Counted from the stretch's first letter, positions 34,563 through 47,612 are shown. The stretch is DNA of 64,000 bases from Anthoceros angustus (GCA_010909165.1 VJWM01000019.1:1550001-1614000); one strand, 5' to 3'. A program made the numbers and translations. Notes: generated from the letters alone by a model not told the origin.

Positions 34563-37500
34563 AAAATCGCTAATCGACAAAAACATTTTCATTAAATAAT
34601 ATTCATGCGGATCCGGGATATACAAAAACCAACAAAGAAACCTTTTCTTTGCGAGTTTCTGTATATCCGAATGGCATGAAATACAAATTCAACTAATGAA
34701 GAGTAAATACCGAATAGATTGAACTACGCTAGATTGAACTCTACTTCAACAACAATGGAACCTACAAAACAAAACGAAACAACACACAAACCGTGATTAG
34801 GCGATACTAGAAAACACGGAAATAATCATAGCAAATACTTAGGAAATGATACTCACCTTATTTAGGAAATTGATTGTACAATTATACTGATTGAAAAGCG
34901 TAATTTTCACGACCACTTGGCTTGATTGGCGGTTATGCGGCATCATTCTTGGCAACCAATTGATGAAGGCGAGGACTTGGGCGAAATTGTCGGCTTCACG
35001 CAAGGTGACAACCTAATAAAATACAACCATTGATTTTCAATGTCTGCGATTAATAAAGAGCATAAGAAAACTTACCAATCACACGGATTTTCGCGAGATA
35101 GCGATGCAAATATCTCGAGGCACATTCTTACGCTCTGTTCTCTTTTCCACTGCGGTCTTGAACCTCTTCTTGCTCTGCTCTGCGCTTGATTTCTCTTGAT
35201 GCTTAATGTGCTCTTGTCTCCTCTCCACATTTCTCCGCCTGGATCTCAAGGGCTTTCTCTCTTTGCTTAGAGACTCGTAATTCAAGCGCTTTCGCCTCTG
35301 TCTCTCTATAAGAGCCTCCAAATCCTTTTGAAACTCCAATTCTTTACATCTATCATACTCCAATTCCGTACTCGCGCAATCTCGCAAGCGCTCAAAGCCA
35401 CTTCCATTTCCATTTGCGATCCACGGTGCAATACAATATCGAGGTGCTACCACACATTTACATCTGGTTAACCGGATGGTGATCACACTCACTATGCACA
35501 ATGCCCTCCAACAGAGGGACCACGCATCCACTTCCCTCGGTGTATCAATGTTGAAATGAGGATGAGAATTGCCACTAGTCGCAGGATTCACAACGCCAAG
35601 ATAAACATAATCGAAACTCCAAAAGAAGTGAAAACAAACAAGCAGACAAAGAATCAACCTTGTCAACATATGGAATTTCACTAGAACACCCTTGTTGGTC
35701 CATTATCCATCCGATGCCTTGGCCACGCTTCGGAGGTATGTTTGCAACCAAAAACACCACAGTCTCCACACCGCCGCGAGACCAGATGATTAAACAGATC
35801 CAACATGGCGGGCGCAGCAAGGAACGACAATACCAACGAACTTGAGGACACGTGGACCACATGGTGCGGAAAACTCGATTCGGTCTTGACATTGTTCAAA
35901 GGTGCCTTTCATGATGAACAACGAGTTGCTACGAGACCTAACACACAAAACAAGTCGGGACATTAATCAAAAACAAGTCCTACAAACTTGCAACAAATCT
36001 CAAACACTTACATTGTTAACTGTTGCACTCGCAAAAGTGATCTTGGTGACTAGAAAATACAATTTCGAGTCACATTGAGGGCATTGGCGGAAGAACACCC
36101 TTAAATCATCCGCATCCGATTGATTCTTGGTTCAAAAGCTCGATAGGATCGCCGTTCACCGAGAACAAGGACTCTTCTTGTACTGTTTTGCTTGACGGGC
36201 CGGTCATATCGCAAACCATATCGACATCGAGGAAGGAACATACAAAGGACTCAAATGTCACAAGCTTTCAAAACATATTACCTTGAGAATCCAGCATCAT
36301 TTATGGCGGTCACACTTCTCCCGGCATCGAAGGCACGAGCCATCGTCAAGCGTGTAATCATTGTTACACAGCTCTTATTGGTGTAATAGCCAACGAGCCC
36401 AGCTTCACCATGGTCTTCATGAACCTTGACAACATTCCTTTTGAAACACGGAGTTTTGCATACCAAGCCTAGCCAAAAACAAGCAGTTAGTAAATACAAA
36501 CCACAAAACTTAAGCCCAATAACAACAAACTTACATTTGATCTTGGGTTATCAATTGTTGAATTGAACAAAACCCCGAATTGATTTTTGTCGTTTGCGGA
36601 CCACTTGGGAGAGTGTTCAATATGACTCTAAAAGTTTCGATAACATCCTCGTAAATCTTGACCTTTTGTGAAATGCTCACTCTGGTAATTCTTCATGTCC
36701 ACTTTATAATTTTTGAAAGCCGTTCTTGATACACCGCAAATAAAAGCGAGCTTAATACGACATCAAAACGTCAAAGATACAATGAACAAAACAACCAAAA
36801 ACATCTTGAACAAAAGGTCCTTTTGAATCTGCGAGAACGAAGTCCACGATGAGCGGGTTATGTAACTCTTCACCACCTCGAACTCCAAACTGGTCATGCA
36901 AAAATATGCACACCGCAAACAATAGAGGCATAAGGCCTCCGGTTAAAACCATAAATGAACAATCAAAGTGCACCCCTAAACCAACAATATTACCTTTTTG
37001 AGCCCCGCCCAAATGAGCATTGATGATCTCTGTGAAAGAATCGCTCATCATCGAAATCAACTTCACCTCTTTTCGACATGACACAATTCCAAGATCCTTG
37101 CGATTTTCATGGGCAACCACGCGGACCCATGGAAAATTCCATGAAACATGTTGATCAAGAACATCGAACCAAGCCGGCTTTGGTTCAAGATGCACTTCCT
37201 TGTTAAAATTCGGTTAAAACCACGAAGAAAGACATCAACACACAAGAGAAAATCAATCGGTCATGTGAATGAAAGTCGAACTATCAAAATCAACAAGTCA
37301 AAACATCACTACTTACGTTTGAGAAAATCTCCTGTTGTCCTTGATTCGAACTTGATGGAAAAAGGTATCGAATAAGATTTAGATCCTTGTGAGGATATCC
37401 TCAACAGAGTATCCCATCCCGACCCACTCACTTTCATAAAGGCCGAGGCGACTTGACACGGTTATTACGCGTTTGGACCTATCCTCCCCACCACTCAACG

Positions 37501-38119
37501 CATCATTCACTCCCTCGGGACTATTGGGTCAAATCCACACTCTCGAAAATTGCTTCATCATCAATTTCCTCCATACCCATGGCAAAGTCATCTTGGGATC
37601 ATCACACTTTAGCCTCTCAAACATATCAAGCACTTCTTGATCGGGGATGACTCGGTCGGAACCACATGGAAGCGCCCAGTAAAGCATTCATTCACGGCAG
37701 CACACAAATCTCTAGACTCAGACAGTTTTGGCGGCACTCACAACCATGGGATCGTCGGTTATCAAGAAATCATTCTCCCCACAAAGCTGGACCCCTCTCT
37801 CGAGACCGGACATAGTTAGTAATCTCGCAAGAGGACCTTCAACCAAAGCCACAGTCGAGTGTCCACCCTTCTCCTCTTGAACAAACTCGGTGCACGAGCG
37901 TCCTTCTTGGATGAAAATCGCCTTGGCGGTTTGGGCAAGTCTTTTGGGAACTAAGTTCCTTCACGTGCACCAAGACACCATCAACTTTACCATCATCCTG
38001 CGGATGAGTTGCGATATGCAGCGGATTTGACACTGTTTATCTTGTATGTCAGCCATAACTTGACCGAGATCCTTGTTTTCTTCCGCCCAGAGCCCAGTGG
38101 GTTTCCTTTTAGGAGCCAT
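34563..38119 (-). CDS. Unrecognised spliced gene of the insert (minus strand)
   Basis: The minus strand shows a series of exon-like open stretches closed by strong GTAAG/GTGAG donors (near 38215, 37315, 36530, 36010, 35075 and 34857). A likely start is the ATG at 38119, straight after a TTTTGCAG acceptor (MAPKRKPTGLWAEENKDLGQ). Later pieces include KAIFIQEGRSCTEFVQEEKG, EPKPAWFDVLDQHVSWNFPW, KLISMMSDSFTEIINAHLGG, FGCKHTSEAWPRHRM or its alternative frame GGVETVVFLVANIPPKRGQG, a charged helical stretch FQKDLEALIERQRRKRL, and READNFAQVLAFINWLPRMM. I recognise no family. Several frames need small corrections. It could be the main gene of an undescribed mobile element. Confidence 0.4.
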
Positions 38120-39720
38120 CTGCAAAAGCGAGAACAGAACTGAGTGGTCAAGGAACTTGACAACACAAACATCCTGCAGGAGGTTGACAAAAAGACAAAA
38201 TAAAAAAAGCACTTACATGGTGTTCAGAACTTCCAGATAGGAACTCAAGGGTCTAACAATTGATTATAAAACAATCGAGGCGAGGATAGGGATGGGGGAT
38301 ATGGCACACATTCATTGAATATACACATTGTTAAATATTGAAATCCCCTCCACTTTTGGTTAGTGAGAACAGATAACTCCTTTTCAAACAACACCCACAT
38401 ACTTCCTGTAATAGAAGACTTTGTCGGCAAGTTAGATTGTAGAGAAAAAAAACAAACAAAAATAATGTTATCCGCAGTGCACAAACAGCGCAACAGACAA
38501 CGCAAACTACGAGATTCAATCATGACTTCAAATTCAGGCAAAAATGGTTATCCTGATTCACAGACAGACCAGAATCAGAATGTTGGCAGGCCAACCCTTC
38601 ACACGATGAACAATAAAGCCTACACACACAAGTAAAGAATTAGATTATTCACGAACAAAACTCACAAGATGATTTCTAGCTACGTAAAAAGACAACGAGG
38701 TAATTATCAATGAGGAGAAATCATCAAGTTTAAAATACAGTTCACATACCATATGCAGGGTTACACCCGAACAAAAGCGCCTTATCGTCCGCGGTTATAC
38801 GCATCAAAGCAAGAACCTTAGAATAAGAATGAGATGAAACGATTGAAGCGACAATGCAAACAATAACCAAAACCACAATTCAACAAGCGGCGTTGTCAAT
38901 AACGTACCAAGTTGGGTGCCGAGAGTCCAACTTGGCGGAAAACTTGACGCATCAAAAAAGCAAGATGGTAAGAAGACAATGAACAAGACTACTGCAGATT
39001 GCGTACAAAAGCGGGTAGCGAAATGACGATCGCTCACGATTACGTACCAAGTTGGGTGCGAACTAAGAGTTTAAATTTTCGGAAAACTTGTTGCATCAAA
39101 AAAGCAAGATGGTAAGAAGACAATGAAACAAAGACAGGAGTAAAATCATCACACCATGCGGTGACCTTACAAACTAAGCCAAAATGCAACCACAAAACCT
39201 CGAAGCTCTAAGTCGAAGAGAGTTACTCGGTCGTTTCATAAAGCGAACACCTAGGCCTTGAACAAAGAACAAACAAGAAACAATCACCTAGAATCCGAGC
39301 ACTCGGTCTGGCACGAGCACAATATCACGACATGCGGTGACCTTTATCTAAGCCTAGCGCAACAAAAGTTGCTATGAGCGAAAATAGTTCTGCGTTTCAT
39401 AAAGCGAACCCGGCGACAAAAACATGAAACAAAGAAACACGAACACTCGAAACAACGCAACAAGAATAACAAACAAAACGAAAACAAACAACGCAACAAG
39501 AATAACAAACAAGACCAAAACCGCACAAAGCGAAGCCAAAACAACAATGGAACCTACAAACAAAACGAAAACAAACAAGACCTTGGCCTTGAACAAACTT
39601 TCGAGACCTTGGCCTTCCCTACACATTGGCGCTAAGCCTAAAACACAAGCTGCGCACACACACACCTGACTCACGCAACCTGACTCCAACAGACGGCAAA
39701 GACTTGACTAGCGGGCGCCT
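38120..39720 (-). other. Leader / upstream region of the insert's minus-strand gene
   Basis: The region is AT-rich with minus-strand donor-like signals and a duplicated stretch: AATTACGTACCAAGTTGGGTGC-type sequences at about 38900-38960 and 39040-39110, both followed by AAGCAAGATGGTAAGAAGAC. A shared motif, ACATGCGGTGACCTT, occurs near 39155 and 39330. It probably contains non-coding exons and introns. Confidence 0.35.
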
Positions 39721-39726
39721 TATATA
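39721..39726 (+). promoter_or_regulatory. TATA box, promoter copy Pa
   Basis: GCGCCTTATATAGGCCACAAAAC is followed by a CT-rich leader. The same block occurs at 43520 and 44501. It lies upstream of the plus-strand gene sequence that reaches 41250 in this copy. Confidence 0.6.
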
Positions 39727-41250
39727 GGCCACAAAACCCCCGTTCTCTCGCGCCCGCCCTCTCTCTCTCTACCTAATTTGAAACGAACCTAAGCTTCCAG
39801 GACACCAACAACCTGGTTCGCCATTCGCCGCCGCCAAACCTCAACCAAACCTAGTCATTTTCCAAACCTAGCCATGCACCAAACCTAAAATCCGAAGCTC
39901 TAAAGCGTAAGCGACTGCCCTCCGCCACGCCAGACCCTCGAACCATCTAGAACCCTAAAGGGACATAGCGGCTCTCACGCCAACACCCCGCCTCTTTGCC
40001 TCTGCGTCTCGGGTGGGCGTGAAGGTTCACCATGGTCTCATCGCTCCCCTCGCTCTCCGCGGAGGCTCTCTCACGTCACTGATCGCCCACCTCGGGTGAC
40101 GTTCAGAGGAGCCTCGTCACCAACGGAAAGTCAGGTTGTTTTGCTCTCTCATCACTTTAAACATCCGCCTTCTTCCATGATTTTCCTCACCTTGCCTTCT
40201 TCTACAGCCTTCCTCACACCTCGCACACCCACTCTCGGGTTGGTGTCTGCGTTCTCTCAGCCACCGCCCGCCGCCAAGCTTGTTTCCTTCGCCCACCACC
40301 ACGCAGCTGTGGTTCTTCTACCGCCCTACCGCCCGCACGCTTTCTTGTGTCTTCTCCTAGTCCACCTCGCCGAGTTCTTTTCTTCACCTCGCCCTCCATT
40401 GCGGTGTTGTCTTTTCTCTTAGTGAGGTGTGTTTCTCTTCTCTTCCTCCGGCCCTTGACCTTGACGCTTTTGAAGTACATGCATCAGCGTTCGTGCACTA
40501 CCCACCTGGTTTTCAGTACGTTTGCGGCGTTTCACACGCAGAAAGGTCGAGCGCGCTGAAGTTTGCGGTAGCTCGACTTTCATTGTATGCGTTTCTCTTT
40601 GTCCATCGATCATCGTGAACTTGTCGCGTGCAAACATCGTTTTGTTAAATGTTGTGTTTTGACGACCTTCATGCCTTTCATTTGATGCGGCTTGTTCTGC
40701 GGCTTTGTCTCGTGCCACTCGCACATAATCGGTCTTCACGAATGCTGCGGACTACTGCGTCAAACATGCGTGGCAGGTGCGCTTGACGTAAGTTGTTTCA
40801 CGCCAACGGTAGCTATCGCTGAACCTTGCATGCTGTCGCGGCATGCTTTATTGCATCGTGAGCGTTTGACGCGTCTCACAGTTCCGGTTGGTCATGACTT
40901 TTAACATTATTTTGATGCGAACAATTGGTTTTGTGAAGCAGAAGCGCGTATCGTGACGTAAGTAATTTGCCCAAATCAAGTGCGATTTCTTGTTCGATCG
41001 ATTTGTCTCTATGATAGTGTTCGATGGCTTTTGAATCGATGGAATACGGAAGCAATAACGATTTTCAAATCCAAGAAGGTACTTGATTGTTATTGTACGT
41101 TTCTTACTTTGCTTTTACTTTTACTAATATTTGTTGCGCAACCCCTAGAACTACAGATGCCACCACCAGGCGCTTACAAATTACTTCCCACCCATGGGGG
41201 ATCCGGGATATGACGCTAACGAGTTTGAACCACCACTGGAGATAAGAATC
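39721..41250 (+). repeat. Promoter/leader block of the insert's plus-strand gene, copy Pa
   Basis: It contains the TATA box, a CT-rich leader, an intron-like region and the first short exon at about 41150-41240 (MPPPGAYKLLPTHGGSGI). Related blocks are Pb (43508-44330, 5' part only) and Pc (44489-46135). Confidence 0.75.
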
Positions 41251-41264
41251 GAAAACATCTATGC

Positions 41265-42340
41265 ATGCAAAGTCATTCCCTAAAAGACAAAAACCGCACA
41301 AAGCGAAGCCAAAACAACACTCGAAACAACGCAACAAACAAAGACGGCGAGAGCCGAACACTACGGCCAGGCGACAATCAAGACAAAAACCGCACAAAGC
41401 GAAGCCAAAACAACAATGGAACCTACAAACAAAACGAAAACAAACAAGACCAAAACCGCACAAAGCGAAGCCAAAACAACAATGGAACCTACAAACAAAA
41501 CGAAAACAAACAAAGCGAAGCCAAAACAACAATGGAAAGAACAAAAGCGAAAACAAACAACGCAACAAAACACAAAGGGCGAATACAAGAATCAAAACAT
41601 CTATGCATGCAAAGTCATTCCCTAAGAACAAAACGCGCACGAATATGACATTTACATACGAAAACAAACAAGACCAAAACCGCACAAAGCGAAGCCAAAA
41701 CAACAATGGAACCTACAAACAAACAAACAACGCGCAAATAACAAAACGAAGGCGTAGAGACAAGAATCGAAAACATCTATGCATGCAAAGTCATTCCTAA
41801 AAAAGAACAAAAGGCATAAGCGAACACGTATCAGACGGCGACATACGAAAAATGAAACAAAGACGGCGAGAGCCAAAAACATACGACGACAATCGAGACC
41901 AAAACCGCACAAAGCGAAGCCAAAACAACAATGGAAGAACAAAACGAAAACAAACAAAGACCAAAACCGCACAAAGCGAAGCCAAAACAACAATGGAACC
42001 TACAAACAAAACGAAAACAAACAAAGCGAAGCCAAAACAACAATGGAAGAACAAAAGCGAAAACAAACAACGCAACAAAACTTGAACAAACAACGCAACA
42101 AGAATCGAAACATCTATGCATGCAAAGGCCTTCACCCTAAAAGACAATGAAACAAAGAAACAAAGACAATGAAACAAAGACAATGAAACAAAGACAAAAA
42201 CCGCACAAAGCGAAGCCAAAAAAGCAAGAACCTTGAACAAACAAAGACAAAAACCGCACAAAGCGAAGCCAAAACAACAATGGAAGAACGAGAACAGACA
42301 ATGAAACAAAGAAACAAAGAAACAAAGAACATGAGCAAAG
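41265..42340 (+). repeat. Tandem repeats of 50-70 bp
   Basis: The array is built on the units ACCGCACAAAGCGAAGCC, AAAACAACAATGGAACCTAC and AAACAAAACGAAAACAAAC in varying order, with breaks carrying CATCTATGCATGCAAAGTCA. One component, CAACAATGGAACCTACAAAC, also occurs in the insert's left end (31618 and 34752). Lys/Asn/Thr-rich open frames over it are repeat translation, not genes. Confidence 0.9.
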
Positions 42341-42344
42341 GCCT

Positions 42345-42660
42345 TCACCCTAAAGCGAACAAACAAGACCTTGGCCTTGAACAAACAAGACCTTGGCCTT
42401 GAACAAACAAGACCTTGGCCTTGAACAAACAAGACCTTGGCCTTGAACAAACAAGACCTTGGCCTTGAAGAACCAAAACAACAAACAAGACCTTGGCCTT
42501 GAAGAACTTTCGAGACCTTGGCCTTGAACAAACAACGAAAAGGCATGAGCCTTGGCCTTGAACAAACAAAGAACCTTGAACAAAGGCCTTAGCCTTGGCG
42601 AGCACGGAAAACTTGAACAAACACTTAGCCTTGGCCTTGAACAAACACCTAGGCCTTGAA
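42345..42660 (+). repeat. 22-bp tandem repeat array (CCTTGGCCTTGAACAAACAAGA)
   Basis: At least five near-perfect units of AACAAACAAGACCTTGGCC plus TTG lie at about 42358-42470, then degenerate copies to 42660. The core CCTTGGCCTTGAA recurs singly at many rearrangement junctions from 39583 to 44490. Confidence 0.92.
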
Positions 42661-42829
42661 GGGCGGCCTGAAGGCCTTAGCCTTGGAAAACAGAGCGAAA
42701 GAACAATGGCTCGAAACTAGAACTCAACACGTCCTAAGCCTTTGGAGGAGACCACAGAAGCACCTTGAAGCGGCGTGCCACAAAAGCCTTGGCCTTGAAC
42801 AAACACTTAGCCTTGGCCTTGAACAAACA

Positions 42830-43337
42830 AGACCTTGGACCATGATCTGTTCCGTCCATTTGCAGTGGAGTAGCGAGTCCCACGACACAAGACGTCTCCC
42901 TTGCATCGCACAACAAGCGGCAAAGGCTCGGTTGTGGCATACGCCTAGGTCATCCTCACATGGCAAAGCTACAAAATTGGTGACTGTATCAAGATGGACC
43001 TATTGGCCCTTGACTCCTATACCCTTATGTGAGGCTTGTGTTTTGTCGAAGAAACACCAAGCTGCCTTCAAGAACAAAGCACCTCACCGTGCTTGATGTA
43101 CTTGAGCTTGCATCGATTTGTGTGGACCCTTATCTCAAGCGTCCATTGGTGGTGGGCGTTATTTCTTAACGTTCTGAGATGACAAAAGCGGTTGTCACCA
43201 CCACATCCCAAGAACAAGAGCGAATGTTTCTCCTATTTCAAGGAATACATCAAGTTCATTTGAGCGTTGGGCGAGAAAGCGGCTCAAGACACTAAGATCG
43301 GACAATGGCGAATTCACCTCTAATGAATTCCAGCGAT
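42830..43337 (+). pseudogene. Partial copia integrase, displaced copy
   Basis: Matches 48190-48710. It encodes LCEACVLSKKHQAAFKNKAP, the Cys pair of the integrase zinc finger, and ends with the core-domain piece NGEFTSNEFQRFCKDEE just where a CCTTGGCCTTGAA unit begins. It lies inside the insert, more than 4 kb from the main integrase. Confidence 0.85.
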
Positions 43338-43507
43338 TCTGTAAAGATGAAGAGCCTTGGCCTTGAAATACAACTTCAAAGAACACACACAATTTGGCCT
43401 TGAACAAACACTTAGCCTTGGCCTTGAAATACAACTTCAAAGAACACACACAATTTGGCCTTGAACAAACAAGACCTTGGCCTTGAACAAACAAGACCTT
43501 GGCCTTG

Positions 43508-44330
43508 AAGCAGGCGCCTTATATAGGCCACCAAACCCTACCGTTCTCGCTCTGTCGCCGCCACTCTCTCTCTCTACCGACCTAATTTGAAAGAGCCTTG
43601 GCCTTGAAATACAACTTCAAAGAACACACAAACCAACCTCGGTTCGCCATTCGACCGCCGCCACACCTCAACCAAACCTAGTCATTCTATTCCAAACCTA
43701 GCCATGCATCCAAACCTAAAATCCGAAGCTCTAAGCGGCGTAAGCGACTGCCCTCCGCCACGCACAGACCCTCGAACCTTGAACCCTAAAAGGGACTACA
43801 TAGCGGCTCTCACGCCAACACCCCGCCTCTTTGCCTCTGCGTCTCGGGTGGGCGTGAAGGTTCACCATGGTCTCATCGCTCCCCTCGCTCTCCGCGGAGG
43901 CTCTCTCACGTCACTGATCGCCCACCTCGGTGACGTTCAGAGGAGCCTCGTCACCAACGGAAAGTCAGGTTGTTTGCTCTCTCATCACTTTAAACATCAC
44001 GCCTTTTCTTGCCCTTGATTTTCCCTCACGACCTTGGCCTTGAACAAACACTTAGCCTTGGCCTTGAAATACAACTTCAAAGAACACACGCACTCTCGGG
44101 TTGGTGTCTGGTTCTCTCAGCCACCGCCCACCGCCAAGCTGTGTTTCCTTCGCCCACCACCACGCAGCTGTGGTTCTTCTACCACGCCCTACCGCCCGCA
44201 CGCTTTTCTTGTGTCTTCTCCTAGTCCACCTCGCCGAGTTCTTTTCTTCACCTCGCCCTCACCATTGCGGTGTTGTCTTTTCTCTTAGTGAGGTGTGTTT
44301 CCTCTTCTCTTCCTCCGGCCCTTGAAATAC
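43508..44330 (+). repeat. Promoter/leader block, copy Pb, interrupted by CCTTGGCCTTGAA units
   Basis: It has a TATA box at 43520-43525 and the same CT-rich leader as Pa and Pc. At 43590-43625, 44029-44090 and 44320 onwards, stretches present in Pc or Pa are replaced by CCTTGGCCTTGAAATACAAC-type sequence. Confidence 0.8.
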
Positions 44331-44488
44331 AACTTCAAAGAACACACACAATTTGGCCTTGAACAAACACTTAGCCTTGGCCTTGAAATACAACTTCAAA
44401 GAACACACAAACCGCATAAGCTCACGCAACCTGCACTCCATCTACTCCAATAGAATATGTGTGATTTAACCAAAACACCTTGGCCTTG

Positions 44489-46135
44489 AAGCAGGCGCCT
44501 TATATAGGCCACCAAACCCTACCGTTCTCGCTCTGTCGCCGCCACTCTCTCTCTACCGACCTAATTTGAATCGAACCTAAGCTTAGCGGACAACCAAACC
44601 AACCTCGGTTCGCCATTCGACCGCCGCCACACCTCAACCAAACCTAGTCTTGTCAAACCTAGCCATGCATCCAAACCTAAAATCAAGCTCTAGCGGCGTA
44701 AGCGAAGCTGCGGGCCCTCAGCGCCGCACGCTAGACCCTCGAACCCCAGAACCCTAAAAGGGACTACATAGCGGCTCTCACAAACTACACCACCGGCCAT
44801 TCCTCTCGTCTCTGTGCAGGCGTGAAGGTTCACCTATCTGCGCCCCTCTAACGCGTCCGGCGGCCATGCTCACGTCACGGTGATCGCCACCTCGTGACAA
44901 GGGGACACGTTTGCAGGAGCCTCGACCACAGAAAAGTTGGTTTTGTTTCTCTCATCACTTTAAACATCACGCCTTTTCTTGCCCTTGATTTTCCCTCGCT
45001 CCTCGCTTCTTCCGCACGCCCTCACACACACGCACTCTCGGGTTGGTGTCTGGTTCTCTCCTGCCACCGCCCACCCGCACGCCCGGCTGTGTTTCCTTCA
45101 CGCCCTACCACCACGCCCTTGTCTGGTTCTTCTGACCCTCACCGCCCGCAACTGTTGTATCTTCTCCTAGTCCACGCCCAACTCGCCCGAGTTCTTTTCT
45201 TCACCTTCGCCCTCACCAGGTGGTTGTCTTTTCTCTTAGTGAGGTGTGTTTCCTCTTCTGCTTCCTGGCCACCCCTGCTTTTTGAAGTACATGCATCAGC
45301 GTTCGTGCACTACCCACCTCGGTTTTCGAGCACGTTTGCGGGCGTTTCGCACACGCAAGAAAGGTCGAGCGCGCTGAAGTTTGCGGTAGCTCGACTTTCG
45401 TGTATGCGTTTCATGTTTATTTGTCCCATCATCTTGTGCTTCTTTCGGGGTTCCTTGCAAACATCAAGCCGGTTAATTGCCTTGTGTTTTTACGCTATCA
45501 TCTCGGCGTCCTTTCATTTGATGTAGTTTTAGTGCTTTTGTCTGTAGCCACTCGAGACACATAATAACTCGGATTTTCACTTCAACCGCAGCGAGGACTA
45601 CTACGTCCGCGCGTGTCGTTCGTGCTTGACACCAGTTGTTTTCACTTTGCCTTATTACGAGCTCGTGATGAACCTTGCATGTAGCGATCCGCGACATGCG
45701 TTTGGTTTTGAAACATTTGTTGCAAGCAGGCAGCGATTCTTTAGGCAAGCGGATTGTCGAACGATTTTAACATTATTTTGATGCGGACAATTGGTTTCGC
45801 GTGAAGCACTCGGGCGTTGATCGTGAGCGTAAGTAATTTGCCCAAATCAAGTGCGATTTCTTGTTGATCGATTTGTCTCTATGATAAGTGTTCTGATGGC
45901 CTTTTGAATCAGGATGGAATCTGAGAACGGAAGCAATAACGATTTTCAAATCCAAGAAGGTACTTGATTGTTATTCGTATTTTCGTTTCTTACTTTGCTT
46001 TTACTTTTACTAATATTTGTTGCGCAACCCCCTGCAGACAGCAACTACAGGATGCCACCCTGTGAGCGCTACTCTGACAAATTACTTCCCACCCATGGGG
46101 ATCCAGGATATGCCTTCGAGTTTGAACCACCACTG
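44489..46135 (+). repeat. Promoter/leader block, copy Pc
   Basis: TATA box at 44501-44506 and CT-rich leader. This copy is contiguous with the downstream exons of the plus-strand gene, so it is the most likely functional promoter. Homologous to 39721-41250. Confidence 0.75.
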
Positions 46136-47612
46136 CTGGAGATAAGGAAAATCGTAGAAAAAGGTATTCAGGAAAAATGATTGCAGTTAGTCATGTATAT
46201 TCTCGTTGGTCAGAGTCTAACAAAACCCGTGGGTTGCAGTCCTCTGCGAGCACACAATGTTCTCTGTCATGGACAAACAAGACCTCAAGCATCTTTGCGA
46301 GATGCCTGCCCAGTTGAATAAGATAAAGAAGGTAAGCACTTTTCTTTAATTCATCTAATTATGCTCAAATCCAAAATCTTAACCCTAAATTTATCTCTGC
46401 GGGATATCAAAAGAACCTTGAACAACGACTCAATTGGAGTGAAGCGTACACTTGTGGAAAGGTTTAATGGACACCGATTTCAATGCAAACAATGTTGGAG
46501 GGATATCAAAGTTCAATCCAGCGATCGAGGTAATCTGAAATTATATTCATACCTTTTTTTGTCTTCACATGCTTCTTTGCTCATAACATGGGATTACAGA
46601 ATGCTGGAAAACAAGCTATTGCCGCAAAAAACATAAAGGACAAAGTCGATAAGATTGACAACAACATTGACAACGCAGCCATCTCCAATCGTATACAAAA
46701 GTATTAGGTATATAATGTGCATTAATATGATTTTGGTTTAAGAAATTAATGATTTTGGTTTTGATCGGGCAAAAAGAGAAAAATTGATGACTTCAAGGAG
46801 GATGGACCAACTTACGGGCCGTCACTTGAGTTCACCGAGTTTGGAAAGTGGATGAGCAATTTTCAATATCCACCACTTTTCAAGACTTTAAAGATAAGTA
46901 TTCGCACTTTGGGAGCATAGTCTAAAGAGCAAGTACAGCCATCTTGAATGAAGATGGGTCCAACCCAACATTCGAGCGATGCAGACAAATCCAAGCAAGT
47001 AAGCGATAACTTCTCTTTCTCTATTATTTTCATTACATATAATTCTATGTAATGTAATTACATGCATTGAATGCGAGATAGGGCAGCAATTGAAAATAAG
47101 GAGTTGAAAGCAGACTTGTTGTCTCTCATGGAAGAACCGGAGACAACTAAAAATATTCAAAAGGTACATCGTTTGAAAGGTAATATCTGCTTGCATTCCA
47201 AAAAATTCTAATGTTTATGTTTCTTGAACATACGATCACATTTCCGATGTGGGGAATCTTCACAGACGTGTTTAACGCTTGTCGAAAAGGTATATGCAAA
47301 GAAAGATCTTCTCCGAATTGAAATGGAGGTAAATGACTAATTACTTTTACTTTTTGTTTGTAGTTATCGGAGAATCAAAACGAGTTGTTTTCACTCTTTG
47401 AGGTGAGTACTAAAGTTAAAAAATAGATAAGTTTTATATATGAATTCTGACAACGGTTTAAATTGCAGAAATATTCTCGCTTGGACGAAATATTCGAAAT
47501 GATAATACATTTATCTGGACCATACAATCAGCAGCTCAAAAAGTACTATTCTGAAGAGACGGGACGACCAGAACCATATTACACTCCATCTACTCCAATA
47601 GAATATGTGTGA
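46035..47612 (+). CDS. Unrecognised spliced gene of the insert (plus strand)
   Basis: Exon-like pieces: YRMPPCERYSDKLLPTHGDP then FEFEPPLLEIRKIVEK (about 46040-46165), VLCEHTMFSVMDKQDLKHLC (46240-46331, donor AAGGTAAGC), NAGKQAIAAKNIKDKVDKID (46600-46700), KIDDFKEDGPTYGPSLEFTE (46783-46890), a piece with ILNEDGSNPTFERCRQIQAS (46930-47000), and a last exon 47469-47612 (KYSRLDEIFEMIIHLSGPYN to the stop). The introns are AT-rich and end in TTGCAG or similar. The protein is acidic/basic and helical in part. I recognise no family. It is divergent from the minus-strand gene across the repeat-rich promoter region. Confidence 0.45.

Noticed and set aside
40096-40618. ORFs in the promoter block (Pro/Ser/Leu-rich)
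   Set aside because: They lie in the CT-rich leader, are not conserved in frame among Pa, Pb and Pc, and lack any domain.
41261-42150. Long Lys/Asn/Thr-rich ORFs on the plus strand and Phe/Leu/Cys-rich ORFs on the minus strand
   Set aside because: They follow the period of the tandem repeats and are open on both strands because the repeat lacks stops.
42345-42660. Regular 22-bp repeats suggestive of a CRISPR-like array
   Set aside because: The units are contiguous with no unique spacers, and the setting is eukaryotic. This is a simple tandem repeat.
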